From: Pseudonocardia petroleophila
GTDB taxonomy: Bacteria; Actinomycetota; Actinomycetes; Mycobacteriales; Pseudonocardiaceae
Assembly (NCBI RefSeq): GCF_014235185.1
Contig: NZ_CP060131.1
Location: forward strand, 1,743,501-1,807,500
DNA: 64,000 bases
Reading direction: 5' to 3'
The position numbers and the translations under genes are program-made. The notes beneath the pieces are model-generated. The model did no database searches. It saw only the letters and a program-made list of their open reading frames with translations, and was not told where the DNA came from. Shown here in pieces: positions 19,837-28,866 of this stretch (position 1 is the first letter of the stretch; the number at the start of each line of letters is the position of its first letter).

Positions 19837-21255
19837 TCAGGGGCAGCCGCAGCCGCCCAGCTCGGCGGCCAGCGCGTCGAGCCGGGGCCGCACCGTGGCG
19901 GGCGAGGCGCCGTTCGACATGAACGCGAAGACGAGCAGCCGCCCGTCGGCGTCGGTGACCAGCCCGGCGAGGCTGCTCACGTTCGTCAGCGTCCCCGTCT
20001 TGGCCCGCACGGTCCCCCGCCCCGACGCCGACGGGGCGTCGACGCCGAACCGGTCGTCGAGCGTGCCGTCGCCACCGGCGACCGGGAGGCCGGTGATGAG
20101 CGGGCGCAGGAAGTCGGTGTCGCGGTCGCTCTCGGCGGGGGTGGCCGCGGCCGCGAGCAGCGCGCCGAGCACCTGCGCGGGCACCTCGTCGTCGGTGGAG
20201 AGCCCGCTGCCGTCGACCAGCACCGCGCCCGACGGGTCGAACCCGGCCTGGGTGAGCGCGGCGAGGGTCTGCTCGGCGGCGCCGGCGAACGACGGCTGCC
20301 CGCCCCGCACGACCGCGACCTCGCGGGCCAGCGCCTCGGCGAGCACGTTGTCGGAGGTGCGCATGGTGTGCTCGACCAGCTCGCTGAACGGCGCCGACGT
20401 CACCGAGCCGAGGCGCTCGCCCTGGCCGGGGGCCGTCCCGGTCTCGACCTCGTCGGCCCCGACCAGCTCGGCGAACGCCCGGCCCGCGACCAGCGCGGGC
20501 TCGTCGGTGCGGGGGGTGTCCTGCAGGGTGGGGTCCAGGCGGCCGCCGTCGAGCATCAGCGGCTCGATCGGCGTGACGAAGCCCGCGCCGACGTCGGCGG
20601 GGTCCCAGCCGGGGGCGGACGTCGGGCCGGAGTACCGGTTGGTGTCGACGACGACCGTGTCGATCGGGCCGGGCATCCGCTCCTGCACCTCCTGCGCGAG
20701 CTCGGTGAGCCGGGCGGGCCCCGGGTAGACGCCGTCCTCGCCCTCCGGCAGCGCGGTGAGCGTGGGGTCGCCGCCGCCGACGAGCACGACGGTGCCCGGC
20801 TGCGTCCCCGCGACGACCCGGGTGACGAAGCCGTCGGTCGGGTTGAGCGTCAGCAGGGCCGCGGCGGCGGTGAGGATCTTCGCGGTGGACCCGGGGACGA
20901 GCGCGCGCTCGGCGTCGGAGGCCCAGAGGACGGCACCGGTGGCCGGGTCGAGGACGGTGCCGGTGAAGCGGCCCGGCATGTCGGCGACGGCCTCGCCGAG
21001 CGCCGCCTCCAGCCCCGCGGTGGTGGGCAGGGGCGCGGTGGCGGCCAGCGGGCCGAGCGCCGGGACGGGCGGGACCGGCTCCGGGGCGGCGGGCGACCCG
21101 GTGAGCCCGAGGTCGGAGACCAGCGTCGGCGCGGTCAGCGACACCGCGCTGCCGATCCCCGCCGCCAGCACCAGCACGGTGACCACCGCGACGGCCCGTC
21201 GCACTCCGCGACCGGGTACGCGCAGCGTGTCACCGATCCGTCCGCCGAAACCCAC
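19837..21255 (-). CDS. dacB: D-alanyl-D-alanine carboxypeptidase/endopeptidase (PBP4 type)
   Basis: Penicillin-binding protein that trims peptidoglycan stem peptides; 472 residues. An N-terminal signal or anchor segment [20 protein letters not shown] is followed by a linker and the S13 peptidase domain. Catalytic motifs: SxxK as S123-TA-K126 (PGSTAKI), SDN in [12 protein letters not shown], and KTG in [13 protein letters not shown] chose GTG at 21255 because AGGAGG lies 7 nt upstream; a start at 21303 is possible but lacks a good site. It is divergent from ppa, as in mycobacteria. Confidence 0.94.
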   Translation of the reverse strand: MGFGGRIGDTLRVPGRGVRRAVAVVTVLVLAAGIGSAVSLTAPTLVSDLGLTGSPAAPEPVPPVPALGPLAATAPLPTTAGLEAALGEAVADMPGRFTGTVLDPATGAVLWASDAERALVPGSTAKILTAAAALLTLNPTDGFVTRVVAGTQPGTVVLVGGGDPTLTALPEGEDGVYPGPARLTELAQEVQERMPGPIDTVVVDTNRYSGPTSAPGWDPADVGAGFVTPIEPLMLDGGRLDPTLQDTPRTDEPALVAGRAFAELVGADEVETGTAPGQGERLGSVTSAPFSELVEHTMRTSDNVLAEALAREVAVVRGGQPSFAGAAEQTLAALTQAGFDPSGAVLVDGSGLSTDDEVPAQVLGALLAAAATPAESDRDTDFLRPLITGLPVAGGDGTLDDRFGVDAPSASGRGTVRAKTGTLTNVSSLAGLVTDADGRLLVFAFMSNGASPATVRPRLDALAAELGGCGCP

Positions 21256-21392
21256 GCCGACCCTCCTCGTCCGCCTCGCCCGGAGGGGGGTGCGCAACAG
21301 CACTGTCGGCCGGTCACGTCCACGGGGAGGCGGTCCCCCACACTAGAGGGGTCCGACGCACGCACGTTCCCGAACCTCAGGAGAGCACCCTC

Positions 21393-21911
21393 GTGGACTT
21401 CGACGTCACCATCGAGATTCCGAAAGGTGGCCGCAACAAGTACGAGGTGGACCACAAGACCGGGCGGATCCGACTGGACCGGACGCTGTTCACGGCCACC
21501 CAGTACCCGGCCGACTACGGGTTCATCGACGACAGCCTCGGTGAGGACGGCGACCCGCTCGACGCGCTCGTCCTGGTCCGGGAGCCGACGTTCCCGGGCT
21601 GCATCATCCTGTGCCGGGCCATCGGCATGTTCCGGATGAAGGACGAGATGGGCGGTGACGACAAGGTCCTCTGCGTCCCGTCGGCCGACCCGCGCCAGGA
21701 GCACCTGCGCGACATCCACCACCTCGCGGAGTTCGACCGCCAGGAGATCCAGCACTTCTTCGAGATCTACAAGGAGCTCGAGCCGGGCAAGAGCGTCGAG
21801 GGCGCCACCTGGGTCGGCCGGGCCGACGCCGAGCGCGAGATCCAGGCCTCGTGGAAGCGCGCCCAGGACCTCGAGGCCGAGGCGGCCGACGGCGAGTCCG
21901 CCGAGCACTGA
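21393..21911 (+). CDS. ppa: Inorganic pyrophosphatase (class I)
   Basis: Hydrolyses pyrophosphate to drive biosynthetic reactions; 172 residues. Signatures: [29 protein letters not shown] and [13 protein letters not shown] with metal-binding Asp residues. The GTG start at 21393 follows an AGGAG site 8 nt upstream. A long hairpin follows the gene. Confidence 0.97.
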   Translation: MDFDVTIEIPKGGRNKYEVDHKTGRIRLDRTLFTATQYPADYGFIDDSLGEDGDPLDALVLVREPTFPGCIILCRAIGMFRMKDEMGGDDKVLCVPSADPRQEHLRDIHHLAEFDRQEIQHFFEIYKELEPGKSVEGATWVGRADAEREIQASWKRAQDLEAEAADGESAEH

Positions 21912-21940
21912 GCCTCCCGGCGGACGACCCTCCCCCGAAA

Positions 21941-21993
21941 TGCAGGAAGGCCACCTTGCCGCCGTCTGGTGGCGGCGAGGTGGCTTTCCTGCA
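21941..21993. terminator. 23-bp inverted repeat, bidirectional terminator
   Basis: Arms 21941-21963 and 21971-21993 pair over 23 positions with only two G-T wobbles, around a 7-nt loop. It lies between the convergent ppa and DHA2 genes and so is placed to terminate both. It is unusually long for a terminator in this window. Confidence 0.8.
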
Positions 21994-22007
21994 ACGGGGT
22001 CGGGCTA

Positions 22008-24185
22008 CTACTCCGCCGCGTGCTGCCCGTGCCGCGCGGCCAGCGGGCCCTCGTCCTCGGAGAGGCCGAGCAGGTCCTGCACCTGACGCGGGCTCAGGCC
22101 CTGCGCGACGAGCTCCTCGGCGGCCCCGTCGAGCTCGGCGGTGCGCACCTCCAGCTCGGCGCGCGCGAGCCGGACCGCGTCCCGGGCCCGCTCGGCGGTC
22201 GTGACGACGGTCAGCGCGCGGTCCGGGTCGGGCAGCAGCATCGCGAGCAGCCGGTCGCGGGCGTCGGCGCCGGTGGGGGCCGCGATCCGCTCCGTGCGCG
22301 GCTCGGCCAGCACCCCGAGGCCCGTCGAGCCGTTGGTGTGCGCGGCTCCGTTCCCGTTCCCGTTCCCGTTCCCGTTCGCCGAGCCGTTGCCGGCCGGGGC
22401 GACGGCGCCGAACGTCCCGGATGCGGCCACCGCACCCGCGGTGACCTCCCCGCCGCGGTCGGGTGCCGAGCCGTTGCGGCCCACCGGGGCCGGGACCGCG
22501 TCGGGCCCGCCCTCGGCCGCGGCCGCCGCGGCGGCGGTGGTGTCCTCGGCGTTGCGGGCGTCGACACCGGACTGGGTGCGCAGCGGCACCTCCTTCATCA
22601 TGATCACCGCGAAGAGCCCGATGAACAGCACGGCGGCGGCACCGAGGAACACGATGCTCATCGAGCCGGCGAAGCCCTCCAGGATCGGACGGGCGAGCGT
22701 CGGGTCGGCGGAGGCCAGGAACGAGGAGTCGTCGAGCGAGAGTCCGCCGCCGCCCTGCAGCCCCTGCAGGATCGGCGCGTTCGCCGGGTTGGCCAGCACC
22801 GCCGGGTCGGTGAGCGCGGCCTGGAACGCCGGGGTGCCCGCCGCGGCGCGGAAGTTGTCGGCCACCTGCCCGCCCAGGACGCTGAACAGCACCGAGATGA
22901 ACACCGCGGTGCCCAGCGTGCCGCCCATCTGCCGGAAGAACGTGGCCGACGCGGTGGCGACGCCCATGTCGCGGGGCGCGGCGGCGTTCTGCACGGCGAG
23001 CGTCAGCGGCTGCATGTTGCCGCCGAGTCCCCAGCCGATCACGACCATGATCAGCGCGACCTGCCAGTACGGGGTGTCGACGCCGACGAGCGACAGCGCG
23101 CCGATCCCGACGATCATCAGCGAGAGGCCGATGATCGGCCAGATCTTGTAGCGGCCGGTGCGGGAGATCATCTGCCCGGAGAACACCGACATGCTCATGA
23201 TGCCGAGCACCAGCGGCAGGGTCTGCAGGCCGGCCTCGGTGGGCGTCGACCCCTTGACGATCTGCAGGTACAGCGGCAGGAGCGCGAGCGCGCCGAACAT
23301 GCCGACGCCGGCGACGAACCCGGCGATCGAGCCCCAGCTGAAGACGCCGCTGCGGAACATCCGCAGCGGCAGCAGCGCGTCGTCGCCGATGCGCCGCTCC
23401 AGCAGGACGAACGTGAGGATGCCGAGCACGCCGAGCGCGTAGCAGGTGATCGCGCGCCCGGAGTCCCAGCCCCAGGTCCGCCCCTGTTCGGCGACGATGA
23501 GCAGCGGCACCAGTCCGACGACGAGCGCGAGCGCGCCGGGCCAGTCGATGCGGTGCGAGCGCTTGGTGTGCGGGACGTTGAGGACCTTGGTGACGACGAT
23601 CAGCGCGAGGATGCCCAGCGGCACGTTGATCAGGAAGACCCAGCGCCACCCGGTGATGCCGAGGATCTCGGCCTGGCCGGCGAAGAAGCCGCCCGCGACC
23701 GGGCCGAGCACGCTCGAGGTGCCGAACACGGCGACGAAGTAGCCCTGGTACTTGGCGCGCTCCCGGGGGGCGACGATGTCACCGATGATCGTCAGGGCCA
23801 GGGAGAACAGGCCGCCCGCGCCGAGTCCCTGGATCGCCCGGAACGCGGCGAGCTGGTACATCGACGTGGCGAACGTGCAGGCGATCGAGCCGAGCACGAA
23901 GATGCCGATGGCCGTGAGGAACAGCGGCTTGCGGCCGAAGATGTCCGAGAGCTTGCCGTAGAGCGGCGTGGTGATGGTGGCCGTGATCAGGTAGGCCGTG
24001 GTGGCCCAGGCCTGCAGGCTCAGGCCGTCCAGGTCGTCGGCGATGGTGCGGATCGAGGTGGCCACGATCGTCTGGTCGAGCGCGGCGAGGAACATGCCGA
24101 TCATCAGCCCGGCGAAGATGGTGAGGATCTGCCGGTGGGTCAGCAGTCCGGCGGGGGGCGAGGCCTCCGCTGAGGGGGCGGACAT
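22008..24185 (-). CDS. DHA2-family MFS drug exporter with long cytoplasmic tail
   Basis: 725 residues. The first 530 or so form a 14-helix proton-coupled exporter: MFLAALDQTIVATSIRTIAD, the GKLSDIFGRKPLFL A-motif, RAIQGLGAGG, and the antiporter motif C region LGPVAGGFFAGQ. The remaining 190 residues are a soluble Ala/Gly/Asn-rich tail with an (Asn-Gly) run, then a charged helical part ending LVAQGLSPRQVQDLLGLSED, which reads like a helix-turn-helix. ATG start at 24185. The divergently named MarR regulator lies immediately upstream on the same strand, 11 bp away, and is the likely controller. Confidence 0.93.
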   Translation of the reverse strand: MSAPSAEASPPAGLLTHRQILTIFAGLMIGMFLAALDQTIVATSIRTIADDLDGLSLQAWATTAYLITATITTPLYGKLSDIFGRKPLFLTAIGIFVLGSIACTFATSMYQLAAFRAIQGLGAGGLFSLALTIIGDIVAPRERAKYQGYFVAVFGTSSVLGPVAGGFFAGQAEILGITGWRWVFLINVPLGILALIVVTKVLNVPHTKRSHRIDWPGALALVVGLVPLLIVAEQGRTWGWDSGRAITCYALGVLGILTFVLLERRIGDDALLPLRMFRSGVFSWGSIAGFVAGVGMFGALALLPLYLQIVKGSTPTEAGLQTLPLVLGIMSMSVFSGQMISRTGRYKIWPIIGLSLMIVGIGALSLVGVDTPYWQVALIMVVIGWGLGGNMQPLTLAVQNAAAPRDMGVATASATFFRQMGGTLGTAVFISVLFSVLGGQVADNFRAAAGTPAFQAALTDPAVLANPANAPILQGLQGGGGLSLDDSSFLASADPTLARPILEGFAGSMSIVFLGAAAVLFIGLFAVIMMKEVPLRTQSGVDARNAEDTTAAAAAAAEGGPDAVPAPVGRNGSAPDRGGEVTAGAVAASGTFGAVAPAGNGSANGNGNGNGNGAAHTNGSTGLGVLAEPRTERIAAPTGADARDRLLAMLLPDPDRALTVVTTAERARDAVRLARAELEVRTAELDGAAEELVAQGLSPRQVQDLLGLSEDEGPLAARHGQHAAE
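22348..22377. repeat. Five tandem CCGTTC hexanucleotides
   Basis: Five perfect copies of CCGTTC in the tail of the exporter gene. On the coding strand they encode alternating Asn-Gly. Such repeats can expand or contract in frame, changing linker length. Confidence 0.9.
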
Positions 24186-24196
24186 GGGGGTTCTCC

Positions 24197-24685
24197 TCAC
24201 GACCGGGTCGCCGCGGCGGCGACCCAGGTGTCGTTCTTGTGGTTCTCGAAGGCGGTGGTGAAGCGGACGAGGAGGTCGGCGAACCGCGTGCGGTCGTCGG
24301 GGTCCCATCCGGTGGTCAGCGCGGCGATGCGCTCGTTGCGGGAGCGGCGGTTCTCCTCGAACACGCGCACGCCCTCCACCGTGGCGGCGAGCAGCGTGGC
24401 CCGGCCGTCCTCGGGATCGGCGGTGCGCTCGACGAGGCCGAGGCGCACGAGCTGGGCGATCTGCCGGCTGATCGTCGACGGGTCGGAGTGCACGGACTCG
24501 GCGAGCGTCCCCGCGCGCTGGGGCCCGTCCTTCACGAGGTGGACGAGCAGGATGTAGGTGGCGCGCTCGACGGCGTCGGGGTGCTCGGCCTGGTACTGGG
24601 CGTGCGTGCGCTCCAGCAGCCGGACGAGCCGCATGAGCTGGGTGCCGACCACGTCGGCGGTCTCCAGCTCGGCATCGGATGGCAC
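24197..24685 (-). CDS. MarR-family transcriptional regulator
   Basis: Winged-helix repressor of 162 residues. The helix-turn-helix is AGTLAESVHSDPSTISRQIA, with wing GLVERTADPEDGRATLLAAT. I chose GTG at 24685, since GAGGT lies about 8 nt upstream and it gives a normal MarR length. A start at 24739 would place the first codons inside a palindromic operator-like site. The exporter gene follows 11 bp downstream, so the pair forms a repressor-exporter operon, probably self-regulated. Confidence 0.93.
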   Translation of the reverse strand: MPSDAELETADVVGTQLMRLVRLLERTHAQYQAEHPDAVERATYILLVHLVKDGPQRAGTLAESVHSDPSTISRQIAQLVRLGLVERTADPEDGRATLLAATVEGVRVFEENRRSRNERIAALTTGWDPDDRTRFADLLVRFTTAFENHKNDTWVAAAATRS

Positions 24686-24701
24686 GGGCTTTACCTCGGG
24701 T

Positions 24702-24735
24702 TTGCATGTGGCATACAACAAGTTGTCGGATGCAA
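24702..24735. promoter_or_regulatory. Candidate MarR operator
   Basis: Nested inverted repeats directly upstream of the MarR gene: TTGCAT (24702-24707) pairs with ATGCAA (24730-24735), and inside them ACAAC-AA-GTTGT (24715-24726) is a perfect palindrome of the size bound by MarR dimers. The region is distinctly AT-rich compared with its flanks. Confidence 0.6.
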
Positions 24736-24781
24736 GCATGTACCCGGGGCCGGGTGTTCGGCAACCCGGTTGCGGTGTGAC

Positions 24782-25033
24782 CTACCCCGTCGTGAGCAGC
24801 GCCGACCCGGCCTCGGTGAGCCGGGCGGGCGCCAGGGGCACGCGGGGGTCGGGGGTCTCGACGAGACCGCTCTCGACCAGGCGCCGCGCCACCGACCAGT
24901 CGGCGCACGCCAGACCGTCGACGAGCAGCACCGGCTCGCAGCCGCCGCGGAACTGGCAGCGGCCCGCCGCCACCGCCCGCAGCAGCGCCCGTTCTCGTCC
25001 GCTGACCGTGATCCGGACCGGCGTGTCCGTCAT
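24782..25033 (-). CDS. Small hypothetical protein, winged-helix-like
   Basis: 83 residues, not recognised. It has two Cys in GRCQFRGGCEP and one in GLACADW, followed by VARRLVESGLVETPDP, which looks like the end of a winged-helix domain. Codon use matches the neighbours. It sits alone between the MarR operator and the thiolase. Confidence 0.6.
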   Translation of the reverse strand: MTDTPVRITVSGRERALLRAVAAGRCQFRGGCEPVLLVDGLACADWSVARRLVESGLVETPDPRVPLAPARLTEAGSALLTTG

Positions 25034-25114
25034 CCCCGACTCCCCTGCGCTCGACGTGCTACAGGATGAATCGGTTACCGCCGTCCGGGTGTTTCAGATG
25101 CGGACATCCGCCGT

Positions 25115-26326
25115 TCACACGCGGGCGAAGACCGCCGCCAGTCCCTGGCCCCCGCCGATGCACATCGTCTCCAGGCCGTAGCGCGCGTCGCGCCGGACCA
25201 TCTCGCGCGTGAGCGTGGCCAGGATGCGGCCGCCGGTGGCCCCGACGGGGTGGCCGAGCGAGATGCCCGACCCGTTGACGTTGACCCGGTCGAAGTCGGC
25301 GTCGGTGAGCTTCCACTCGCGCGCGCAGGCCAGCACCTGCGCCGCGAACGCCTCGTTGAGCTCGATCAGGTCGATGTCGGCCAGCGTCAGCGACGCGGTG
25401 TCCAGCGCCTTCGCGACGGCCGGGACGGGCCCGATGCCCATCGTCGCGGGCGCCACGCCGCCGACGCCCCACGACACGAGGCGCGCGAGCGGGCGCAGGC
25501 CCAGCTCCGCGGCCTTCTCCGGCGTGGTGACGACGCAGATCGACGCACCGTCGTTCTGCCCGCTGGCGTTGCCTGCGGTGACGGTGGCGTCGGGGTCGCC
25601 CTTGCCGAGGATCGGGCGCAGCCCGGCGAGCTTCTCGACCGAGGAGTCGGCGCGGATGTGCTCGTCGGCGTCGACGACCACGTCCCCCTTCCGGCCCGTC
25701 ACGGTGACGGGCACGATCTCGTCGGCGAACCGGCCGGCGTCGCGCGCCGCGGCCGCCCGGTGGTGGCTGCGGACCGCGAACTCGTCCTGCTCCTCGCGGG
25801 GTATGGAGTACTCCCGGCGCAGGTTCTCCGCGGTCTCCAGCATGCCGCCGGGCACCGGGAAGTTCACCCCGCCCGCCGTGACGCGGCCGCGCGCGAGCGA
25901 GTCGTGCAGCATCACGCCGGGGCCCGCCTTCGCCCCCCAGCGCATCGACGTCGAGTAGAACGACGCGTTCGACATCGACTCCGCGCCGCCGGCCAGCACG
26001 ACGTCCGACGCGCCCGCCTGCACCTGCATCGCCGCGTAGAGCACGGCCTGCAGGCCCGAGCCGCAGCGGCGGTCGAGCTGCAGGCCGGTGACGGTGACCG
26101 GGAGCCCGGCGTCGAGCGCGGCCACGCGCCCGATGGCCGGGGCGTCCATCGTCGGGTAGCAGTGCCCGAGCACCACGTCGTCGACGGCGTCCGGGGCGAG
26201 CCCGGTGCGGTCGAGCAGGCCGCGGATGACGGTGGCGGCCAGCTCGTGGGCCGGGACGTCCCGCAGGGAGCCGCCGAAGCCGCCGACCGGCGTCCGCAGC
26301 GGCTCGCAGATCACCGCGTCGCGCAT
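25115..26326 (-). CDS. Acetyl-CoA acetyltransferase / thiolase
   Basis: Thiolase of 403 residues, for beta-oxidation or acetoacetyl-CoA formation. The nucleophile is C88 in LQLDRRCGSGLQA. Other motifs: NEAFAAQ, NVNGSGISLGHPVGATGGR with the catalytic His, and ETMCIGGGQG with the second Cys. The ATG start at 26326 overlaps the MaoC stop (ATGA), so the pair is coupled, a common arrangement for acyl-CoA degradation. Confidence 0.95.
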   Translation of the reverse strand: MRDAVICEPLRTPVGGFGGSLRDVPAHELAATVIRGLLDRTGLAPDAVDDVVLGHCYPTMDAPAIGRVAALDAGLPVTVTGLQLDRRCGSGLQAVLYAAMQVQAGASDVVLAGGAESMSNASFYSTSMRWGAKAGPGVMLHDSLARGRVTAGGVNFPVPGGMLETAENLRREYSIPREEQDEFAVRSHHRAAAARDAGRFADEIVPVTVTGRKGDVVVDADEHIRADSSVEKLAGLRPILGKGDPDATVTAGNASGQNDGASICVVTTPEKAAELGLRPLARLVSWGVGGVAPATMGIGPVPAVAKALDTASLTLADIDLIELNEAFAAQVLACAREWKLTDADFDRVNVNGSGISLGHPVGATGGRILATLTREMVRRDARYGLETMCIGGGQGLAAVFARV

Positions 26327-26778
26327 CAGACGTACCGGCGGGTGAGCCACTCGGCGACGAGCGCCGGGCGCTCCGATCCCTCGATCTCCACGGTCACCTT
26401 CGTGGTGACCTGCACGCCGCCGTCGACGTCGGAGACGTCGGTCAGCTCGACGTTGGCGCGCACCCTGCTGCCGACCGGGACGGGCGAGGTGAACCGCACC
26501 TTGTTGAGGCCGTAGTTGACGCCCATCCTCGTGTTCTCGACCGCGAAGACCTTCGCGACGAGCGAGGACAGCAGCGACAGGGTGAGGAAGCCGTGCGCGA
26601 TCGTCGTGCCGAACGGGCCGTCCGCGGCCTTCTCGGCGTCGATGTGGATCCACTGGTGGTCGTCGGTGGCGTCGGCGAAGGTGTCGATCTGCCCCTGGTC
26701 GATGGTCACCCACTCGCCCACGCCGAGCTGCGTGCCCTTCGCCGCCCGCAGGTCGTCCACTCCGTCGAAGACGCGCAT
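26326..26778 (-). CDS. MaoC-family (R)-specific enoyl-CoA hydratase
   Basis: Hot-dog fold hydratase of 150 residues. The catalytic motif is FADATDDHQWIHID (Asp/His), then GTTIAHGFLTLSLL. It likely hydrates enoyl-CoA in the same acyl-CoA pathway as the coupled thiolase. I chose ATG at 26778, which has AGGAG 6 nt upstream; GTG at 26781 is too close to it. Confidence 0.93.
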   Translation of the reverse strand: MRVFDGVDDLRAAKGTQLGVGEWVTIDQGQIDTFADATDDHQWIHIDAEKAADGPFGTTIAHGFLTLSLLSSLVAKVFAVENTRMGVNYGLNKVRFTSPVPVGSRVRANVELTDVSDVDGGVQVTTKVTVEIEGSERPALVAEWLTRRYV

Positions 26779-26891
26779 CACCGCTCCTGATCTTCTCGCC
26801 GTCCGTTTCCGCGCTCACCCTGCCACGCTCCGCACTGCTGTGCGGGGTGGCGGCGGTTACTGTCCGCCGGGGCGAGTCGGCGGGGGGTGCG

Positions 26892-27800
26892 ATGGACAGC
26901 GGGGCCACCGGTGTCGTCGACCACCTGGCCGTGCCCTACTCCGGGGTCGAGGAGCTGGCCGCCCGGCTCGAGCCCGCGCTGAGCGGCGCCCTCGCGGCGG
27001 GCGACCCGGTGCTCGCGGTGCTGGCAGACGCGGAGCGCGACGCGGTCAGCGCGCTGCTCGGGTCCGACGCCGCACGCGTCGACTTCGCCGATCCGGCGCG
27101 GGTGCACGCCGTCCCGGCGTTCACCGTCGCCGTGCGCTGGGCGCGGCTCGCGCGCCAGGCCGTCGCCGGCCGGGTGCTGGTGATCGGGCAGCACCTGACG
27201 CTGCCCGACGTGGGGGCCGAGCACTGGGCGCGGCTCGACCTCGCCATCGACGTGGCCATCGAGGGCCTGCCGATCACGGTGCTGTGCGCCTGCCCCGACA
27301 CCGACCCGGCGATCGGGCGGACCCACCCCCAGCTGCTCACCGCCGACGGCCCGCGCCCGGGGCCCGGCTACCGGCCCCCGCCCGAGGCGCTCGTCGAGTA
27401 CCCGCCGCCCCCGCCGCCGGACCTGGGCCCGGCCGACGCCGAGCTGGCGTTCCGGATGGCCGACCTGCCGACGGTCCGCCGCCGTGTCGCCGCGGCCGGC
27501 GCCTCCGCCGGTCTCCACGACGACCGCGTCGACGACCTGGTGCTCGCCGTCAACGAGCTGGCCACCAACAGCGTCGAGCACGGCCCGGGGTCGGCCCGGC
27601 TCCGCCTGTGGGCGACCCCCGGGTCGGTCGTCGCGGAGGTGACCGACCGGGGCCGGATGAACGTGCCGTTCCCCGGGCTCGTGCGCCCGCCGTCGACGGG
27701 TGCGCGCGGGCGGGGCCTGTGGCTGGCGTCCGAGCTGACCGACGTGCTGCAGGTGTGGAGCGACGACGACGGCACCGTCATCCGCGTGCACACCGAGTAG
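26892..27800 (+). CDS. MEDS domain and RsbW-type ATPase: anti-sigma factor candidate
   Basis: 302 residues. The N-terminal MEDS-type sensor domain (about 10-160) starts DHLAVPYSGVEELAARLEPAL. A Pro-rich linker (EYPPPPPPD) leads to a HATPase_c domain with N-box LVLAVNELATNSVEHG, G1 box EVTDRGRM and G2 box GARGRGLWLASELTD. Such proteins bind sigma or anti-anti-sigma factors and respond to small-molecule cues. No cognate sigma or anti-anti-sigma gene is adjacent. ATG start at 26892 after a G-rich ribosome site. Confidence 0.88.
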   Translation: MDSGATGVVDHLAVPYSGVEELAARLEPALSGALAAGDPVLAVLADAERDAVSALLGSDAARVDFADPARVHAVPAFTVAVRWARLARQAVAGRVLVIGQHLTLPDVGAEHWARLDLAIDVAIEGLPITVLCACPDTDPAIGRTHPQLLTADGPRPGPGYRPPPEALVEYPPPPPPDLGPADAELAFRMADLPTVRRRVAAAGASAGLHDDRVDDLVLAVNELATNSVEHGPGSARLRLWATPGSVVAEVTDRGRMNVPFPGLVRPPSTGARGRGLWLASELTDVLQVWSDDDGTVIRVHTE

Positions 27801-27802
27801 GG

Positions 27803-28810
27803 CTACTCGCCGATCTGCAGGATCAGCTTGCCGGTGTTCTCGCCGCGGAACAGCCGCAGCAGCGTGTCCGGGAAGTCGGCCACGCCCCCGCGCACCACGT
27901 CCTCGCGGCTGCGCAGCTTCCCCTCGCGCAGCCAGCCGCCCAGCTCGACGGCGGCCTCGGCGTAGCGGTCGGCGTAGTCGAAGACGACGAAGCCCTCCAT
28001 CCGCGCACGGTTGACCAGCAGGGACATGTAGTTCGCCGGTCCGGCCGGGCGGTCGGTGGCGTTGTAGGTGCTGATCGCGCCGCAGACCACCACGCGGGCA
28101 CCGAGCCGCAGCCGGGCCAGCGCGGCGTCGAGGATCTCCCCGCCCACGTTGTCGAAGTACACGTCGATGCCGTTGGGGGCGTGCGTGCGCAGGGCCTTCC
28201 CCACGTCCTCGGTGCGGTAGTCGATCGCCGCGTCGAAGCCCAGCTCGTCGACGATCCAGGCGCACTTCTCCGCCCCGCCCGCGATCCCGATCACGCGGGC
28301 GCCCTTCAGCTTCGCGAGCTGCCCGACGACGCTGCCGACCGCGCCGGCCGCGCCCGACACCACGACGGTCTCGCCGTCGCGCAGCGCGCCCACGTCGAAC
28401 AGGCCGAAGTAGGCGGTCATCCCCGTCATGCCGAGCACGGCGAGGTAGGTGGGCAGCGGCACCACCGACGGGTCGACGACGGTCACGCCGCCGCCGTCGG
28501 ACTCCGCGTACTCCTGCACCCCGAAGATGCCGGTGACCCACGCGCCCTCCGGGAAGTCGGGGTGCCGCGAGGCCACGACCTGCCCCGCGCCGAGCGCCCG
28601 CATGACCTCCCCGACGCCCACCGGCGGCACGTAGGAGCGGCCGGCGTTCATCCAGCCGCGCATGGCCGGGTCGAGGCTCAGGTGCGTGACCCGGACGACG
28701 AACCGGCCGTCGGCGGGCTCCGGCACGGGCTCGGTGGTGTGCTCCCACACCTCGGGCGTCGGGAGGCCCTCGGGACGGGCGGCGAGGCGGACCTGGTGGT
28801 TGTCGGTCAT
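27803..28810 (-). CDS. NADPH-dependent alkenal/curcumin-type reductase (MDR family)
   Basis: Zinc-free medium-chain reductase of 335 residues. The nucleotide-binding motif is VSGAAGAVGSVVGQLAKLKG. LSLDPAMRGWMNAGRSYVPP and YFDNVGGEILDAAL are typical of the 2-alkenal reductase/leukotriene B4 dehydrogenase branch. It probably detoxifies alpha,beta-unsaturated carbonyls. It converges with the MEDS-ATPase gene (2-bp gap). Confidence 0.92.
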   Translation of the reverse strand: MTDNHQVRLAARPEGLPTPEVWEHTTEPVPEPADGRFVVRVTHLSLDPAMRGWMNAGRSYVPPVGVGEVMRALGAGQVVASRHPDFPEGAWVTGIFGVQEYAESDGGGVTVVDPSVVPLPTYLAVLGMTGMTAYFGLFDVGALRDGETVVVSGAAGAVGSVVGQLAKLKGARVIGIAGGAEKCAWIVDELGFDAAIDYRTEDVGKALRTHAPNGIDVYFDNVGGEILDAALARLRLGARVVVCGAISTYNATDRPAGPANYMSLLVNRARMEGFVVFDYADRYAEAAVELGGWLREGKLRSREDVVRGGVADFPDTLLRLFRGENTGKLILQIGE

Positions 28811-28866
28811 GGACCCTGTCTACCCGGCCGCTCGACTCCCGGCGGTCCGGGGCGCACGATGGACCC

